Assembly: GCF_000429785.1 (NCBI RefSeq)
Contig: NZ_KE386951.1
Location: 114,209-178,208 of the forward strand
Length of the DNA stretch: 64,000 nucleotides
Source of the DNA: Chitinibacter tainanensis DSM 15459
Lineage (GTDB): Bacteria; Pseudomonadota; Gammaproteobacteria; Burkholderiales; Chitinibacteraceae
Direction of reading: 5' to 3'
In this document: positions 1 through 7,582 of the stretch, in pieces
Numbering within the stretch: position 1 is the stretch's first letter
How the letters are laid out: the number at the start of each line of letters is the position of its first letter
Program-made: the position numbers and the translations under genes
Notes under the pieces: model-generated
Seen by the model: only the letters and a program-made list of their open reading frames with translations
Told to the model about the DNA's origin: nothing
Database searches by the model: none

Positions 1-849
1 GCCTCGGTGATTCACGGTTTCTTCTACAACAAGAAGATCTTCAAAGACCTGAATCTGAAAGAGCCAAAAACCCAGGCTGAATTCTTCGCTACGCTCGAAG
101 CGCTGAAAAAAGCCGGCAAAGTGCCACTGGCGCTGGGGACTGCCGATCAGTGGGAATCCAACCAGATCGTATTCACCAGCATTGGCGCGAATTACTGGAA
201 AGGCGAAGAAGGCCGTAAAGCGCTGATCGCCGGCAAAGCCAAATTCACCGACCCACAATTTGTGGCCGCCTGGGATCAGATGGCCAAGTGGGGCCCGTAT
301 CTGAGTAAAGGCGCGTCAGCCCAAACTTATGCCGATAGCCAAAACTTGTTCGCGATGGGCAAAGCCGGCATCTACCCAGCCGGCTCTTGGGATATCGCTT
401 ACTTCAATCAGCAAGGTCTGGATTTCGGCGCCTTCCCGCCGCCAGTAGCTAAAGCCGGCGACAAATGCCAGATTTCGGATCACACCGACATCGGCATGGG
501 CGTAAACCCAAAAGGCAAAAACAAAGCCGACGCGTATAAATTCCTGGCTTGGCTCGGTTCGCAAGAATTTGCTGATCTCTACACCAACAAAGTCACTGGC
601 TTCTTCTCGCTGTCGAACCACCTGATTAGCGTGAAAGACCCCGTCGCCAAGCAAATGATCGACTGGCGCAAAACCTGCGGCTCCACCATCCGCCTGAACG
701 CGCAGATCATGAATCGTGGCGAGCCAGCGATGGAAAACGAGCTGTGGAATGTGAGCTCGCAAGTCTTGAACGGCAAAATGGCGCCGAAAGACGCCGCGGC
801 CAAAATCCAGACTGGCTTTGCCAAATGGTATAAACCGCAGCAGAAATAA
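1..849 (+). CDS. Sugar ABC transporter substrate-binding protein, 5'-truncated
   Basis: C-terminal 282 residues of a family 1 extracellular solute-binding protein, the periplasmic receptor of a carbohydrate uptake (CUT1) ABC transporter. The reading frame is open from base 1, so the true start and signal peptide lie outside the window. Family features include an N-lobe stretch with FFYNKKIF, the GSWDIAYF segment, and a C-terminal PKDAAAKIQ helix followed by the closing KWYK. It is followed by two permeases and an ATPase on the same strand. The substrate cannot be read from sequence; chitin oligosaccharides or another oligosaccharide would fit the chitinase downstream, but that is inference. 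Confidence 0.88.
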   Translation, partial: ASVIHGFFYNKKIFKDLNLKEPKTQAEFFATLEALKKAGKVPLALGTADQWESNQIVFTSIGANYWKGEEGRKALIAGKAKFTDPQFVAAWDQMAKWGPYLSKGASAQTYADSQNLFAMGKAGIYPAGSWDIAYFNQQGLDFGAFPPPVAKAGDKCQISDHTDIGMGVNPKGKNKADAYKFLAWLGSQEFADLYTNKVTGFFSLSNHLISVKDPVAKQMIDWRKTCGSTIRLNAQIMNRGEPAMENELWNVSSQVLNGKMAPKDAAAKIQTGFAKWYKPQQK

Positions 850-865
850 GCAGGGAACCCCTGCC

Positions 866-914
866 GGGTATAGCACTGCAATCATTATTGGTAGATTGTT
901 GTAGCGCTATACCC
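866..914. repeat. 49-bp palindromic repeat, copy 1
   Basis: Starts GGGTATAGC and ends GCTATACCC, giving 9 perfect outer base pairs. The arms continue with one A/C mismatch and G-T wobbles to about 17 pairs around a central loop. It lies 16 bp after the binding-protein stop and before the terminator-like hairpin. A weaker outer box (GAACCC, 855-860) sits 5 bp to the left. Confidence 0.75.
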
Positions 915-946
915 ACCCTCTCCTCCTCCTCGCTCATCCGCGAGCT

Positions 947-991
947 GGCCGGCAGCAGCCTGCATGATCGCTTGTTGCCGGCCCTTTTTTT
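947..991 (+). terminator. Terminator-like hairpin between binding protein and permease
   Basis: GGCCGGCA (947-954) pairs with TGCCGGCC (976-983), extended by wobble pairs, and is followed by a run of seven T (985-991). Placed between a binding-protein gene and its permeases it probably attenuates read-through, giving more binding protein than permease. This is a common arrangement in such operons. Confidence 0.75.
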
Positions 992-1042
992 GTGCAAATT
1001 CGCTGCCGCAAGGCAGCCCAAGTTCGACCCAGGGAGCCTGCG

Positions 1043-1954
1043 ATGAAACGCATGCCATGGCATATTGCCGTCTTTCTCGCCCCGGCCGTGTTGGTGTATT
1101 CGGTGTTCAGCGCTTTGCCGCTGCTCGATACCCTGCGGCTAGGTTTTTACGCCACCACCGATACCGGCAGCACGCATTTTGCCGGGCTTAGTAATTACCT
1201 GACTATCCTCACCGATCCGGCCTGGTCGGCCGCGTTCTGGAATGCGATGTGGAATAACTGCAAGTTTTTCTTCATCCATTTGCTGATCCAAAACCCGATT
1301 GGCCTCGTGCTCGCCACGCTGCTCTCGCTCAAGGGCCTCAAAGGCGCGCGCCACTATCGCACGCTGATTTTCCTGCCGACGCTCTTGTCGGTGGTGATCA
1401 TTGGCTTTATCTGGCAGCTGATTCTGTCGCCGCTGTGGGGCGTGTCCGAAGGCTTGATGGCCAAGGTCGGCCTCGCGGATTATTTCGCGCCGTGGCTGGG
1501 CCAGGAAAGCAGCGCGCTGATTACGCTGGCGCTGATTTCGGTGTGGCAGTTTGTCGGGATTCCGATGATGCTGATCTACGCCGCGCTGCTGGCGGTGCCC
1601 GAAGACATCGTTGAGGCCGCGCATGTGGAAGGCGCTTCGGCGTGGCGCATTTTCTGGGAAATCAAACTGCCGCTGATTTTGCCGACGCTGGGCCTCGTTA
1701 CCATCCTGACCTTTGTCGGCAACTTTAATGCTTTTGATCTGATTTATTCGGTCAAAGGCGCCATCGCCGGCCCGAACTACAGCACCGATATTCTCGGCAC
1801 GCTGTTTTACCGCACCTTCTTTGGCTACCAAAGCCAGGTCGGCAGCCCAACCATGGGCGCGGCCGTGGCCACGCTGATGTTTTTGGTCATCCTCGCCGGG
1901 GTGGGAACGTATTTCTATTTCGTGCAGCGCAAGCTGACACGTTACGAGCTGTGA
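1043..1954 (+). CDS. Sugar ABC transporter permease, MalF-type
   Basis: Inner-membrane permease of the CUT1 family, 303 residues and about six membrane helices. It carries the EAA loop that contacts the ATPase (VEAAHVEGASAWRIFWEIKLP, residues about 190-210), with the expected EAA...G pattern followed by the P of the coupling helix. The ATG at 1043 is preferred over a longer frame beginning at 992 because AGGGAG sits 7 bp upstream and the protein then begins directly with its first membrane helix. It is 9 bp from the next permease, so the two are translated together. Confidence 0.9.
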   Translation: MKRMPWHIAVFLAPAVLVYSVFSALPLLDTLRLGFYATTDTGSTHFAGLSNYLTILTDPAWSAAFWNAMWNNCKFFFIHLLIQNPIGLVLATLLSLKGLKGARHYRTLIFLPTLLSVVIIGFIWQLILSPLWGVSEGLMAKVGLADYFAPWLGQESSALITLALISVWQFVGIPMMLIYAALLAVPEDIVEAAHVEGASAWRIFWEIKLPLILPTLGLVTILTFVGNFNAFDLIYSVKGAIAGPNYSTDILGTLFYRTFFGYQSQVGSPTMGAAVATLMFLVILAGVGTYFYFVQRKLTRYEL

Positions 1955-1963
1955 GGCTGCGCG

Positions 1964-2806
1964 ATGAAAACTCATAAAATTTCCCAACCGCTCTCCAGTG
2001 CCGGCGTGCATCTGGTGCTGGGCGGCTATACGCTATTGGCGCTGTTTCCAATCATGCTGATTTTGATTAATGCCTTTAAAAGCCGCGCCGGTATTTTCGA
2101 CGACCCGCTGGCGCTGCCGAACGCCGAAACCTTCTTTATCGGCGGCTTTGAAAAGGTCTTGGCCAAATCGCATTTCATGCTGTATTTCGGCAACAGCCTG
2201 ACAGTCACGCTGATTTCATTGGCGCTGATTTTGCTGTTTGGCGCCATGGCCGCCTGGGCGCTGGCGGAATATAAATTCCGCGGCAATCGCCTGCTGGCGC
2301 TGTATCTGGCCATCGGCATCATGGTGCCCATTCGCTTGGGCACCGTGTCGATCCTAGAGCTGATTGTGAAGCTTGATCTGATCAACACCCTCACCGCGCT
2401 GATCTTGGTCTACACCGCGCAGGGCTTGCCGCTGGCGATCATGATTTTGAGCGAATTTATCGCCCAAATCCCGAAAGAGCTGAAAGAAGCGGCACGCTGC
2501 GATGGCGTCGGTGAATTCAAGATTTTCTTCCAGATCATCTTGCCGCTAATTCGCCCTGCGGTCGCGACGGTGGCGGTGTTTACGATGATTCCGGTGTGGA
2601 ATGATCTGTGGTTCCCGCTGATTTTAGCGCCGGGTGAAGAAACCCAAACCGTCACACTGGGCGTGCAGCAGTTTATTGGTCAGTACGTTACCGACTGGAA
2701 TTCGGTGCTAGCTAGCCTGAGCCTGGCGGTGATTCCGGTGCTGATTATGTACATGATCTTCTCGCGCCAACTGATCCGCGGCTTGACCTCGGGCGCGGTG
2801 AAATAA
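1964..2806 (+). CDS. Sugar ABC transporter permease, MalG-type
   Basis: Second CUT1 permease subunit, 280 residues with about six membrane helices. The EAA coupling motif is KELKEAARCDGVGEFKIFF near residue 170, followed by QIILPLIRP. It pairs with the MalF-type subunit to form the translocation channel for the sugar delivered by the upstream binding protein. It starts 9 bp after the preceding stop. The C-terminus ends RQLIRGLTSGAVK, typical of MalG-type subunits. Confidence 0.92.
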   Translation: MKTHKISQPLSSAGVHLVLGGYTLLALFPIMLILINAFKSRAGIFDDPLALPNAETFFIGGFEKVLAKSHFMLYFGNSLTVTLISLALILLFGAMAAWALAEYKFRGNRLLALYLAIGIMVPIRLGTVSILELIVKLDLINTLTALILVYTAQGLPLAIMILSEFIAQIPKELKEAARCDGVGEFKIFFQIILPLIRPAVATVAVFTMIPVWNDLWFPLILAPGEETQTVTLGVQQFIGQYVTDWNSVLASLSLAVIPVLIMYMIFSRQLIRGLTSGAVK

Positions 2807-2861
2807 GCCTGTTAGTGCCTGCGGCACGGCTGTTTACAGTCGCAATCCGCGACGGGGACTT

Positions 2862-2900
2862 CCTTTCTTTGCTTCGCCAAAGAAAGGAAGCAAAGAAAGG
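2862..2900. repeat. Perfect 14-bp stem-loop rich in CTTTC/GAAAG
   Basis: CCTTTCTTTGCTTC (2862-2875) is exactly complementary to GAAGCAAAGAAAGG (2887-2900), with an 11-base loop that itself repeats AAAGAAAG. Without a T-run it is not a classical terminator. Purine/pyrimidine-skewed hairpins of this look recur between genes of many proteobacteria, so this may be one member of a genome-wide repeat; only one copy is in the window. Confidence 0.6.
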
Positions 2901-3041
2901 CGACCCGGGCGAAAAGCGCTCCGCGCTGCCCTTGCTTCGTCGTGAGCCAAACTACGTTTGTCTCTCTCCTCGCCGCGGTTTTCGCTACACGGGATTCAAG
3001 CCCCAGCACAATCAGCGCATCACCAAGAACAGCTTTTTGAT

Positions 3042-3090
3042 GGGTATATCCATCAAGATCAATATGAATATAGCCTTCATGGCAATACCC
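3042..3090. repeat. 49-bp palindromic repeat, copy 2
   Basis: GGGTAT and ATACCC ends. The arms pair as GGGTAT, CCAT, AAG on the left with CTT, ATGG, ATACCC on the right, interrupted by small mismatches. It lies 28 bp upstream of the ATPase start codon, so it would form a hairpin in the leader of that gene. Confidence 0.75.
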
Positions 3091-3118
3091 CTTGAAGGTT
3101 GCAAGAGGAATTTAAATC

Positions 3119-4267
3119 ATGGCCACAGTAAAACTGAATAACCTTTCCAAATCCTACGATGGCAAAGCCAAGGTCTTGGATGGCATTAACCTCGACATCA
3201 AACACGGCGAATTTGTGGTGCTGGTTGGCCCATCGGGCTGCGGCAAATCCACACTGCTGCGCATGCTGTGCGGGCTGGAATCGATTACCGGCGGCGAATT
3301 ATCAATTGGCGACACGGTGGTGAATGATCTACCACCGGCTGAGCGCGGTATCGCGATGGTGTTTCAAAGCTATGCGCTCTATCCGCATATGAGCGTGTAC
3401 AAAAACATGGCCTTCGGCCTGAAAATCGCTGGCGAGAGCAAAAGCCAGATCGAGGCGCGCATCAAAAATGCCGCCAAAATTCTAAAAATCGATCACCTGC
3501 TCGAACGTCTGCCGCGCGAATTGTCGGGCGGCCAGCGCCAGCGGGTGGCGATTGGCCGTGCGATTGTGCGCGAGCCGAAACTCTTTCTATTTGACGAGCC
3601 ACTCTCCAATCTGGACGCCGCCCTGCGCGTACAAACCCGGCTCGAAATCGCCAAACTGCACCGCGAGCTCAACGCGACCATGGTGTATGTGACGCATGAT
3701 CAGGTCGAAGCGATGACGCTGGGCGACAAAATCGTGGTGATGCACGATGGGCATATCCAGCAAGCCGGCACCCCGCTGGAGCTGTATCAGCAGCCGGCCA
3801 ATCTATTTGTCGCCACCTTTATCGGCTCGCCGAAGATGAATTTGCTGCCCGCCGAAGTGCGGGCAGTGGAAGCCAATGGCGTGCGCCTGTGGCTCAAACA
3901 AGGCAAAGAGATTTTTGCCGAAGTGGACGGTAGCGGCCTGCAAGCGGGGCAAAATGTCACCGTTGGCATTCGTGCCGAGCATTTGCTGGAAGGGCCGCGC
4001 GCACAAACCGGCGCCAGCGAAGAATTCAATGGCAAGGTCAACCTGGTCGAGCATCTGGGCGAAGCCAACTACCTGTATCTGACGCTGGATAACGGCTGCG
4101 ATCTGGTGGTGCGCGGCGATGGCGAGCGCGAAGTGGCCCTGGGGAGCGACATCAGCATCAGCGCGGCCAGCCAGTCTTTTCATGTGTTTACCGCCGATGG
4201 CCAAGCACTGCGCCGGCTACGCCCGGGCAATACCCGCTCCTCACGGCAGCAGGCAGTGGCCGCCTGA
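3119..4267 (+). CDS. Sugar ABC transporter ATP-binding protein (UgpC/MsmX/MalK-like)
   Basis: Cytoplasmic ATPase of the CUT1 transporter, 382 residues. The nucleotide-binding domain has Walker A GPSGCGKST near residue 38, the ABC signature LSGGQRQR near 134, Walker B LFLFDEPLSNLD, and the switch histidine in YVTHDQVEAMTL. The C-terminal part (residues about 235-360) has the TOBE/OB-fold regulatory domain typical of MalK/UgpC-type subunits. AGAGGAA lies about 8 bp before the start. It probably energises the two permeases upstream. MsmX-type ATPases may serve more than one permease pair, so sharing with other transporters is possible. Confidence 0.93.
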   Translation: MATVKLNNLSKSYDGKAKVLDGINLDIKHGEFVVLVGPSGCGKSTLLRMLCGLESITGGELSIGDTVVNDLPPAERGIAMVFQSYALYPHMSVYKNMAFGLKIAGESKSQIEARIKNAAKILKIDHLLERLPRELSGGQRQRVAIGRAIVREPKLFLFDEPLSNLDAALRVQTRLEIAKLHRELNATMVYVTHDQVEAMTLGDKIVVMHDGHIQQAGTPLELYQQPANLFVATFIGSPKMNLLPAEVRAVEANGVRLWLKQGKEIFAEVDGSGLQAGQNVTVGIRAEHLLEGPRAQTGASEEFNGKVNLVEHLGEANYLYLTLDNGCDLVVRGDGEREVALGSDISISAASQSFHVFTADGQALRRLRPGNTRSSRQQAVAA

Positions 4268-4332
4268 CCAACGCGCTGGCAATGTAAAGCGGATCTGCCA
4301 CACTGAAATCATCCCATTGCTGGGGTTTCATC

Positions 4333-6756
4333 ATGCGCGATCCGCTGCCCATTACCGAACAAGCGGCCTTAGCCACCCGGCTGGCCGATTTGCGCCGCGC
4401 CTGGCATTTGCAACCTGAAGCCGCGCGGCGCGCCTGCCTGCAGTTGATTGATGAAGCCCGCAGCGCCCGCGAGCCGCGCATCCAGATTCAAGCTGCCGAT
4501 TTGTACGGCAAAATCATGGATCACGAAGGTCAGGCTTTTGCCGCGCGCAATGTGCTTTATGAGGCCATTCAGCAGGCGCAATCGCTACATGAATTCGGCC
4601 TGGAAGCCCGCATTTACGAGCAAATTGGCCGCCTGCATTACACCCAGGGCGATTACCGCACCGCGCTGCAAAACTGGCAACAGGCGATTGAGCTGGCGCA
4701 GACCGAGCCCACTACCTGGATGCTGGCTAAAGTGGGGCTGGGGCAAATTTATGATGCGCTGGGTGATCCCGCCTCGGCGATTTTGCTGCATCAGGCTGCC
4801 GCAAGCCGCATTGGCGAAGTGGATGATCCCTATCTAGAAGCCAAAATCCGCATCAATCTGGGCGTGAACCTGCAAAAATGTCAGCGCCACAGCGAAGCGC
4901 GGCAAGAGCTGCAGCGCGCGCTGGATTTATGCCTGGGCCCCTATCCCGATTACGCTGCCGAATCGCTGTTTCGCTTGGCCGAAATCGCCTTGGCCGAAAA
5001 CGATCTGCCGCTCGCCCGCCAGCAACTGGAAAGCGCGCTCGATCTGGCACGGCAAGTACATTACCAATGGGGCGAAGCCAATATCTACAGCACACTGGCC
5101 GAGGTGTATGCGCGGCAGGAAGATTGGCTCACCGCGCTGGATTTGATTCAGGTAGGGCAGCAAATTGCGCTCACCAATAACTTCAACCACATCCTGATGC
5201 GCCAGCACTTGGCCGCGGCGCGCTATGCCGAGGCCTTATTTAATGCGCCACTGGCGCTGGCCGAGCTGAAAGACGGCTTTTCCTACCAGCAAAAAATCAT
5301 CGAACAAGCCCAGCCCGAGCAACGCGCCGAGCTGGAAATGAAAACCGGCCTGCGCCCCAGTGTCAGCAGCCAGCTGATACAGCTGGCCAATCACCATGAT
5401 ATCGAACACGGCAGCGAGGCCGAATTTCGCCAGCTGATTTGCACTGAGGCCTGCAGCGTTTTGCAGCTCAGCCGCGCCAGCTGGTGGCTGCTGGGCGAGG
5501 ATGGCCTCACCCCGCTACAGCAGCACGACAGCCTAAACCCCGATGCGCCCTTGCCGCCCGCCTTGGGGCTGGCCGAGCTGGGGGCGGCCTACGCCGAGCT
5601 CAAAGCTAATCGGCTGCTGATCGCCCACGATGCGCTGCACCACCCGGAAGTCTGGACGCTGGCCGAGCGGTTTTTGCACCCGCGCCAAACGCCATCAATG
5701 CTAGCCTTGCCGGTGCGCAGTAGCCACCAGCATTGCGTCTTGCTGCTGGAACACGTGGGCGAGCAGCGCAACTGGATTCCCGATGAAATCATGCACGCCG
5801 GGCAAATCGCCGATATTGCGCTGCGCGCGCTGAATAATCACGAACGGCGAATTTTCCAGCGCGAAATCCGCGAGCTGAATCTGCGTCTCTTGGAAGCCAA
5901 TGAAGCGCTGGAGCAACGCGTGCAACAGCGCACCGAAGAGCTGGCCCGCACCAATGCCGAACTGCAACAAGCGATGGCCAAGTTAGTGCAAAGCGAAAAA
6001 CTCGCCGCGCTCGGCAGTCTGGTATCCGGGATAGCCCATGAGCTTAATACCCCGCTAGGCGCAGCGCTCACTTGCGCCACCGCGCTGCATAGCGAAAGCG
6101 ATTTAACGCGAGGCCTGTTCGAGAGCGGCAATCTGAAAAAAACCGAGCTGGATGATTTTCTGCTCACCGCCCATAGCAGCAGCGACATTATCGAGCGCAA
6201 TATTCGCCGCGCCAGCGGCTTGGTGGCGCAATTCAAACAGGTGGCGGTGGATACCGATAGCGAACGGCGACGGCAATTTGGCCTCGCCGAGCTCGCGCGC
6301 GAAGTGGTCATGATGCTGCGGCCGCATATTGATGCGGCGCGGGTCGATGTACAGCTGCAATTGCCGGAAGACCTGCTGCTGGATAGTTACCCCGGCCCGC
6401 TGGAGCAGGTATTGAGTAATCTGTTGCAAAATAGCCTGCTGCATGGCTTTGGCGAACAAGGGCAGGGGCAGATCCGGCTGTATCTGGCCCAGCGTGATCA
6501 CCAGCAATGCCAGCTGATTTTTGAAGACAATGGCGCCGGCATCGCCAGCGAACATCTGAAGCGGGTTTTTGATCCGTTTTTCACCACCCGCTTGGGCCAA
6601 GGTGGCAGCGGGCTGGGGCTGTATATTGTCTACAATCTGGTCACTGGCCAGCTGGGCGGGGAGCTCAGCGTCAGCAGCGAGGTGGGCGTGTACACGCGCT
6701 TTACCCTCACTTTACCGCTGTGCGCACCCAATACCCAAGACAGTATCACCCTGTAG
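4333..6756 (+). CDS. Soluble TPR-GAF sensor histidine kinase
   Basis: 807 residues without a membrane segment. The N-terminal half (about 1-340) is built of tetratricopeptide-type helical repeats, for example the stretch with YTQGDYRTALQNW. A GAF-like domain follows (about 355-500, LICTEACSVLQLSRASWWLLG), then a coiled coil (about 505-555, ending LARTNAELQQAM). The kinase core has the phospho-acceptor His569 in AHELNTPLG, an N box (NLLQNSLLHG), a G1 box at Asp732 (EDNGAGI) and a G2 box (GGSGLGLYIV). No response regulator is adjacent. It follows the sugar ABC genes by 65 bp, so it may be co-transcribed and sense a cytoplasmic signal linked to sugar uptake. The last four codons lie inside a 49-bp palindrome. 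Confidence 0.88.
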   Translation: MRDPLPITEQAALATRLADLRRAWHLQPEAARRACLQLIDEARSAREPRIQIQAADLYGKIMDHEGQAFAARNVLYEAIQQAQSLHEFGLEARIYEQIGRLHYTQGDYRTALQNWQQAIELAQTEPTTWMLAKVGLGQIYDALGDPASAILLHQAAASRIGEVDDPYLEAKIRINLGVNLQKCQRHSEARQELQRALDLCLGPYPDYAAESLFRLAEIALAENDLPLARQQLESALDLARQVHYQWGEANIYSTLAEVYARQEDWLTALDLIQVGQQIALTNNFNHILMRQHLAAARYAEALFNAPLALAELKDGFSYQQKIIEQAQPEQRAELEMKTGLRPSVSSQLIQLANHHDIEHGSEAEFRQLICTEACSVLQLSRASWWLLGEDGLTPLQQHDSLNPDAPLPPALGLAELGAAYAELKANRLLIAHDALHHPEVWTLAERFLHPRQTPSMLALPVRSSHQHCVLLLEHVGEQRNWIPDEIMHAGQIADIALRALNNHERRIFQREIRELNLRLLEANEALEQRVQQRTEELARTNAELQQAMAKLVQSEKLAALGSLVSGIAHELNTPLGAALTCATALHSESDLTRGLFESGNLKKTELDDFLLTAHSSSDIIERNIRRASGLVAQFKQVAVDTDSERRRQFGLAELAREVVMMLRPHIDAARVDVQLQLPEDLLLDSYPGPLEQVLSNLLQNSLLHGFGEQGQGQIRLYLAQRDHQQCQLIFEDNGAGIASEHLKRVFDPFFTTRLGQGGSGLGLYIVYNLVTGQLGGELSVSSEVGVYTRFTLTLPLCAPNTQDSITL

Positions 6757-6789
6757 CCCATCATTTAAATAGCCCACAGGGCAATACCC
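6741..6789. repeat. 49-bp palindromic repeat, copy 3
   Basis: Begins CAGTAT instead of GGGTAT and ends ATACCC. The arms CCCTGT...GCCC and GCCC..ACAGGG pair around a centre containing ATTTAAAT. It covers the last codons and stop of the histidine kinase and ends one base before the convergent tonB-like gene. An outward ATACCC box lies 4 bp to the left (6731-6736). Confidence 0.72.
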
Positions 6790-7530
6790 CTAATCAACGA
6801 TCATAGTCACCGCGATAGGCAGCTCGCTTTCGATCGCCTCGCCATTACGGCGGGCCGGCTCGAAACGCCAGTTGTCGAGTATCTGCTGCGTCACCGACTC
6901 ATCAATCAGCGGATTGCCACTGCCCTGCTGTACCGTCACCCGCAGCGCCCGCCCCTGCGCACTCACGCGAATCAGCACCACCACCCGCCCCTGCAGGGCC
7001 TGCTCGGTCTGGCGCAAACGCCGCGGCACCTTGATCGGTGGATTACGCAATTGCGGGCCGTGCGCATTGGCCGGGCGATCATCGCCGCCGCCCGCGCGCT
7101 CGCCCGTGGCTGCAGCTTGGCTCCGCAGCGCATCTACCGGCGCAGGCGCCGCCGGCTGATTATTGCTGCTGGCGCCCACTGCGCTCAGCCCCGGTTTGGG
7201 CATTGGCTCTGGCAAGGCAGCCGCGGCTGGCGGGGCCGATTTCAGCGCCAGCAACGCAGGATTGAGCGGCCTGATTGGCTGTGGCGCCGGAGCGGAGATT
7301 GGTTGCCGCGCCGGTGCGGCGATGGGCTGCGCGGGCCGCGGGTGGGGCACAGGCGCCGCAGCTGCGTGGGCCGGGCGCGCGGCGGGGGCGGCCAACAGCA
7401 CCACCACTGCCGCACTGGCTGATTCAGCCGCCGCGGGCAGCAGCCGGCCTTGCCAGCTGGGCAATAAGCCCAGCAGCAGGCCGTGTACCAGCAGCGATAA
7501 CAGCAAAATCCAGCCCCAACGTCCGGGCAT
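6790..7530 (-). CDS. tonB: TonB-family energy transducer
   Basis: 246 residues. One N-terminal inner-membrane anchor (ILLLSLLVHGLLLGLLP), then a long Pro/Ala-rich periplasmic spacer with repeated PAPxP and QPI motifs (about residues 50-130), then the C-terminal TonB fold (GRVVVLIRVSAQGR, ILDNWRFEPARRNG, closing in VTMIVD). It transmits energy from ExbB/ExbD to an outer-membrane receptor. The ATG at 7530 is chosen because GGAGGG sits 4 bp upstream; longer frames overlap the PepSY gene and lack the anchor at the start. It is the last gene of the receptor operon, so it probably serves that receptor. exbB and exbD are not in the window. Confidence 0.88.
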   Translation of the reverse strand: MPGRWGWILLLSLLVHGLLLGLLPSWQGRLLPAAAESASAAVVVLLAAPAARPAHAAAAPVPHPRPAQPIAAPARQPISAPAPQPIRPLNPALLALKSAPPAAAALPEPMPKPGLSAVGASSNNQPAAPAPVDALRSQAAATGERAGGGDDRPANAHGPQLRNPPIKVPRRLRQTEQALQGRVVVLIRVSAQGRALRVTVQQGSGNPLIDESVTQQILDNWRFEPARRNGEAIESELPIAVTMIVD

Positions 7531-7582
7531 CACGCCCTCCCCGTTTGCTCGCCACCGATGTGATGGCGCGAAAGCCAGCATT

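Larger units (their letters stand above)
2807..3118. other. 312-bp non-coding gap inside the ABC operon
   Basis: Separates the permease genes from the ATPase gene. It holds a perfect 14-bp inverted repeat (2862-2900) and a copy of the 49-bp palindrome (3042-3090). I find no convincing gene. The ribosome-binding site of the ATPase gene is at its right end (AGAGGAA, about 3104-3110). Confidence 0.7.

Noticed and set aside
1139-2011. Minus-strand frame of 290 codons opposite the permease genes
   Set aside because: Gln/Arg/His-rich translation typical of an antisense frame; the plus-strand permease is unmistakable.
2815-3141. 108-codon frame covering the permease-ATPase gap
   Set aside because: It is made of the stem-loop repeat and the 49-bp palindrome and overlaps the ATPase start; no protein features.
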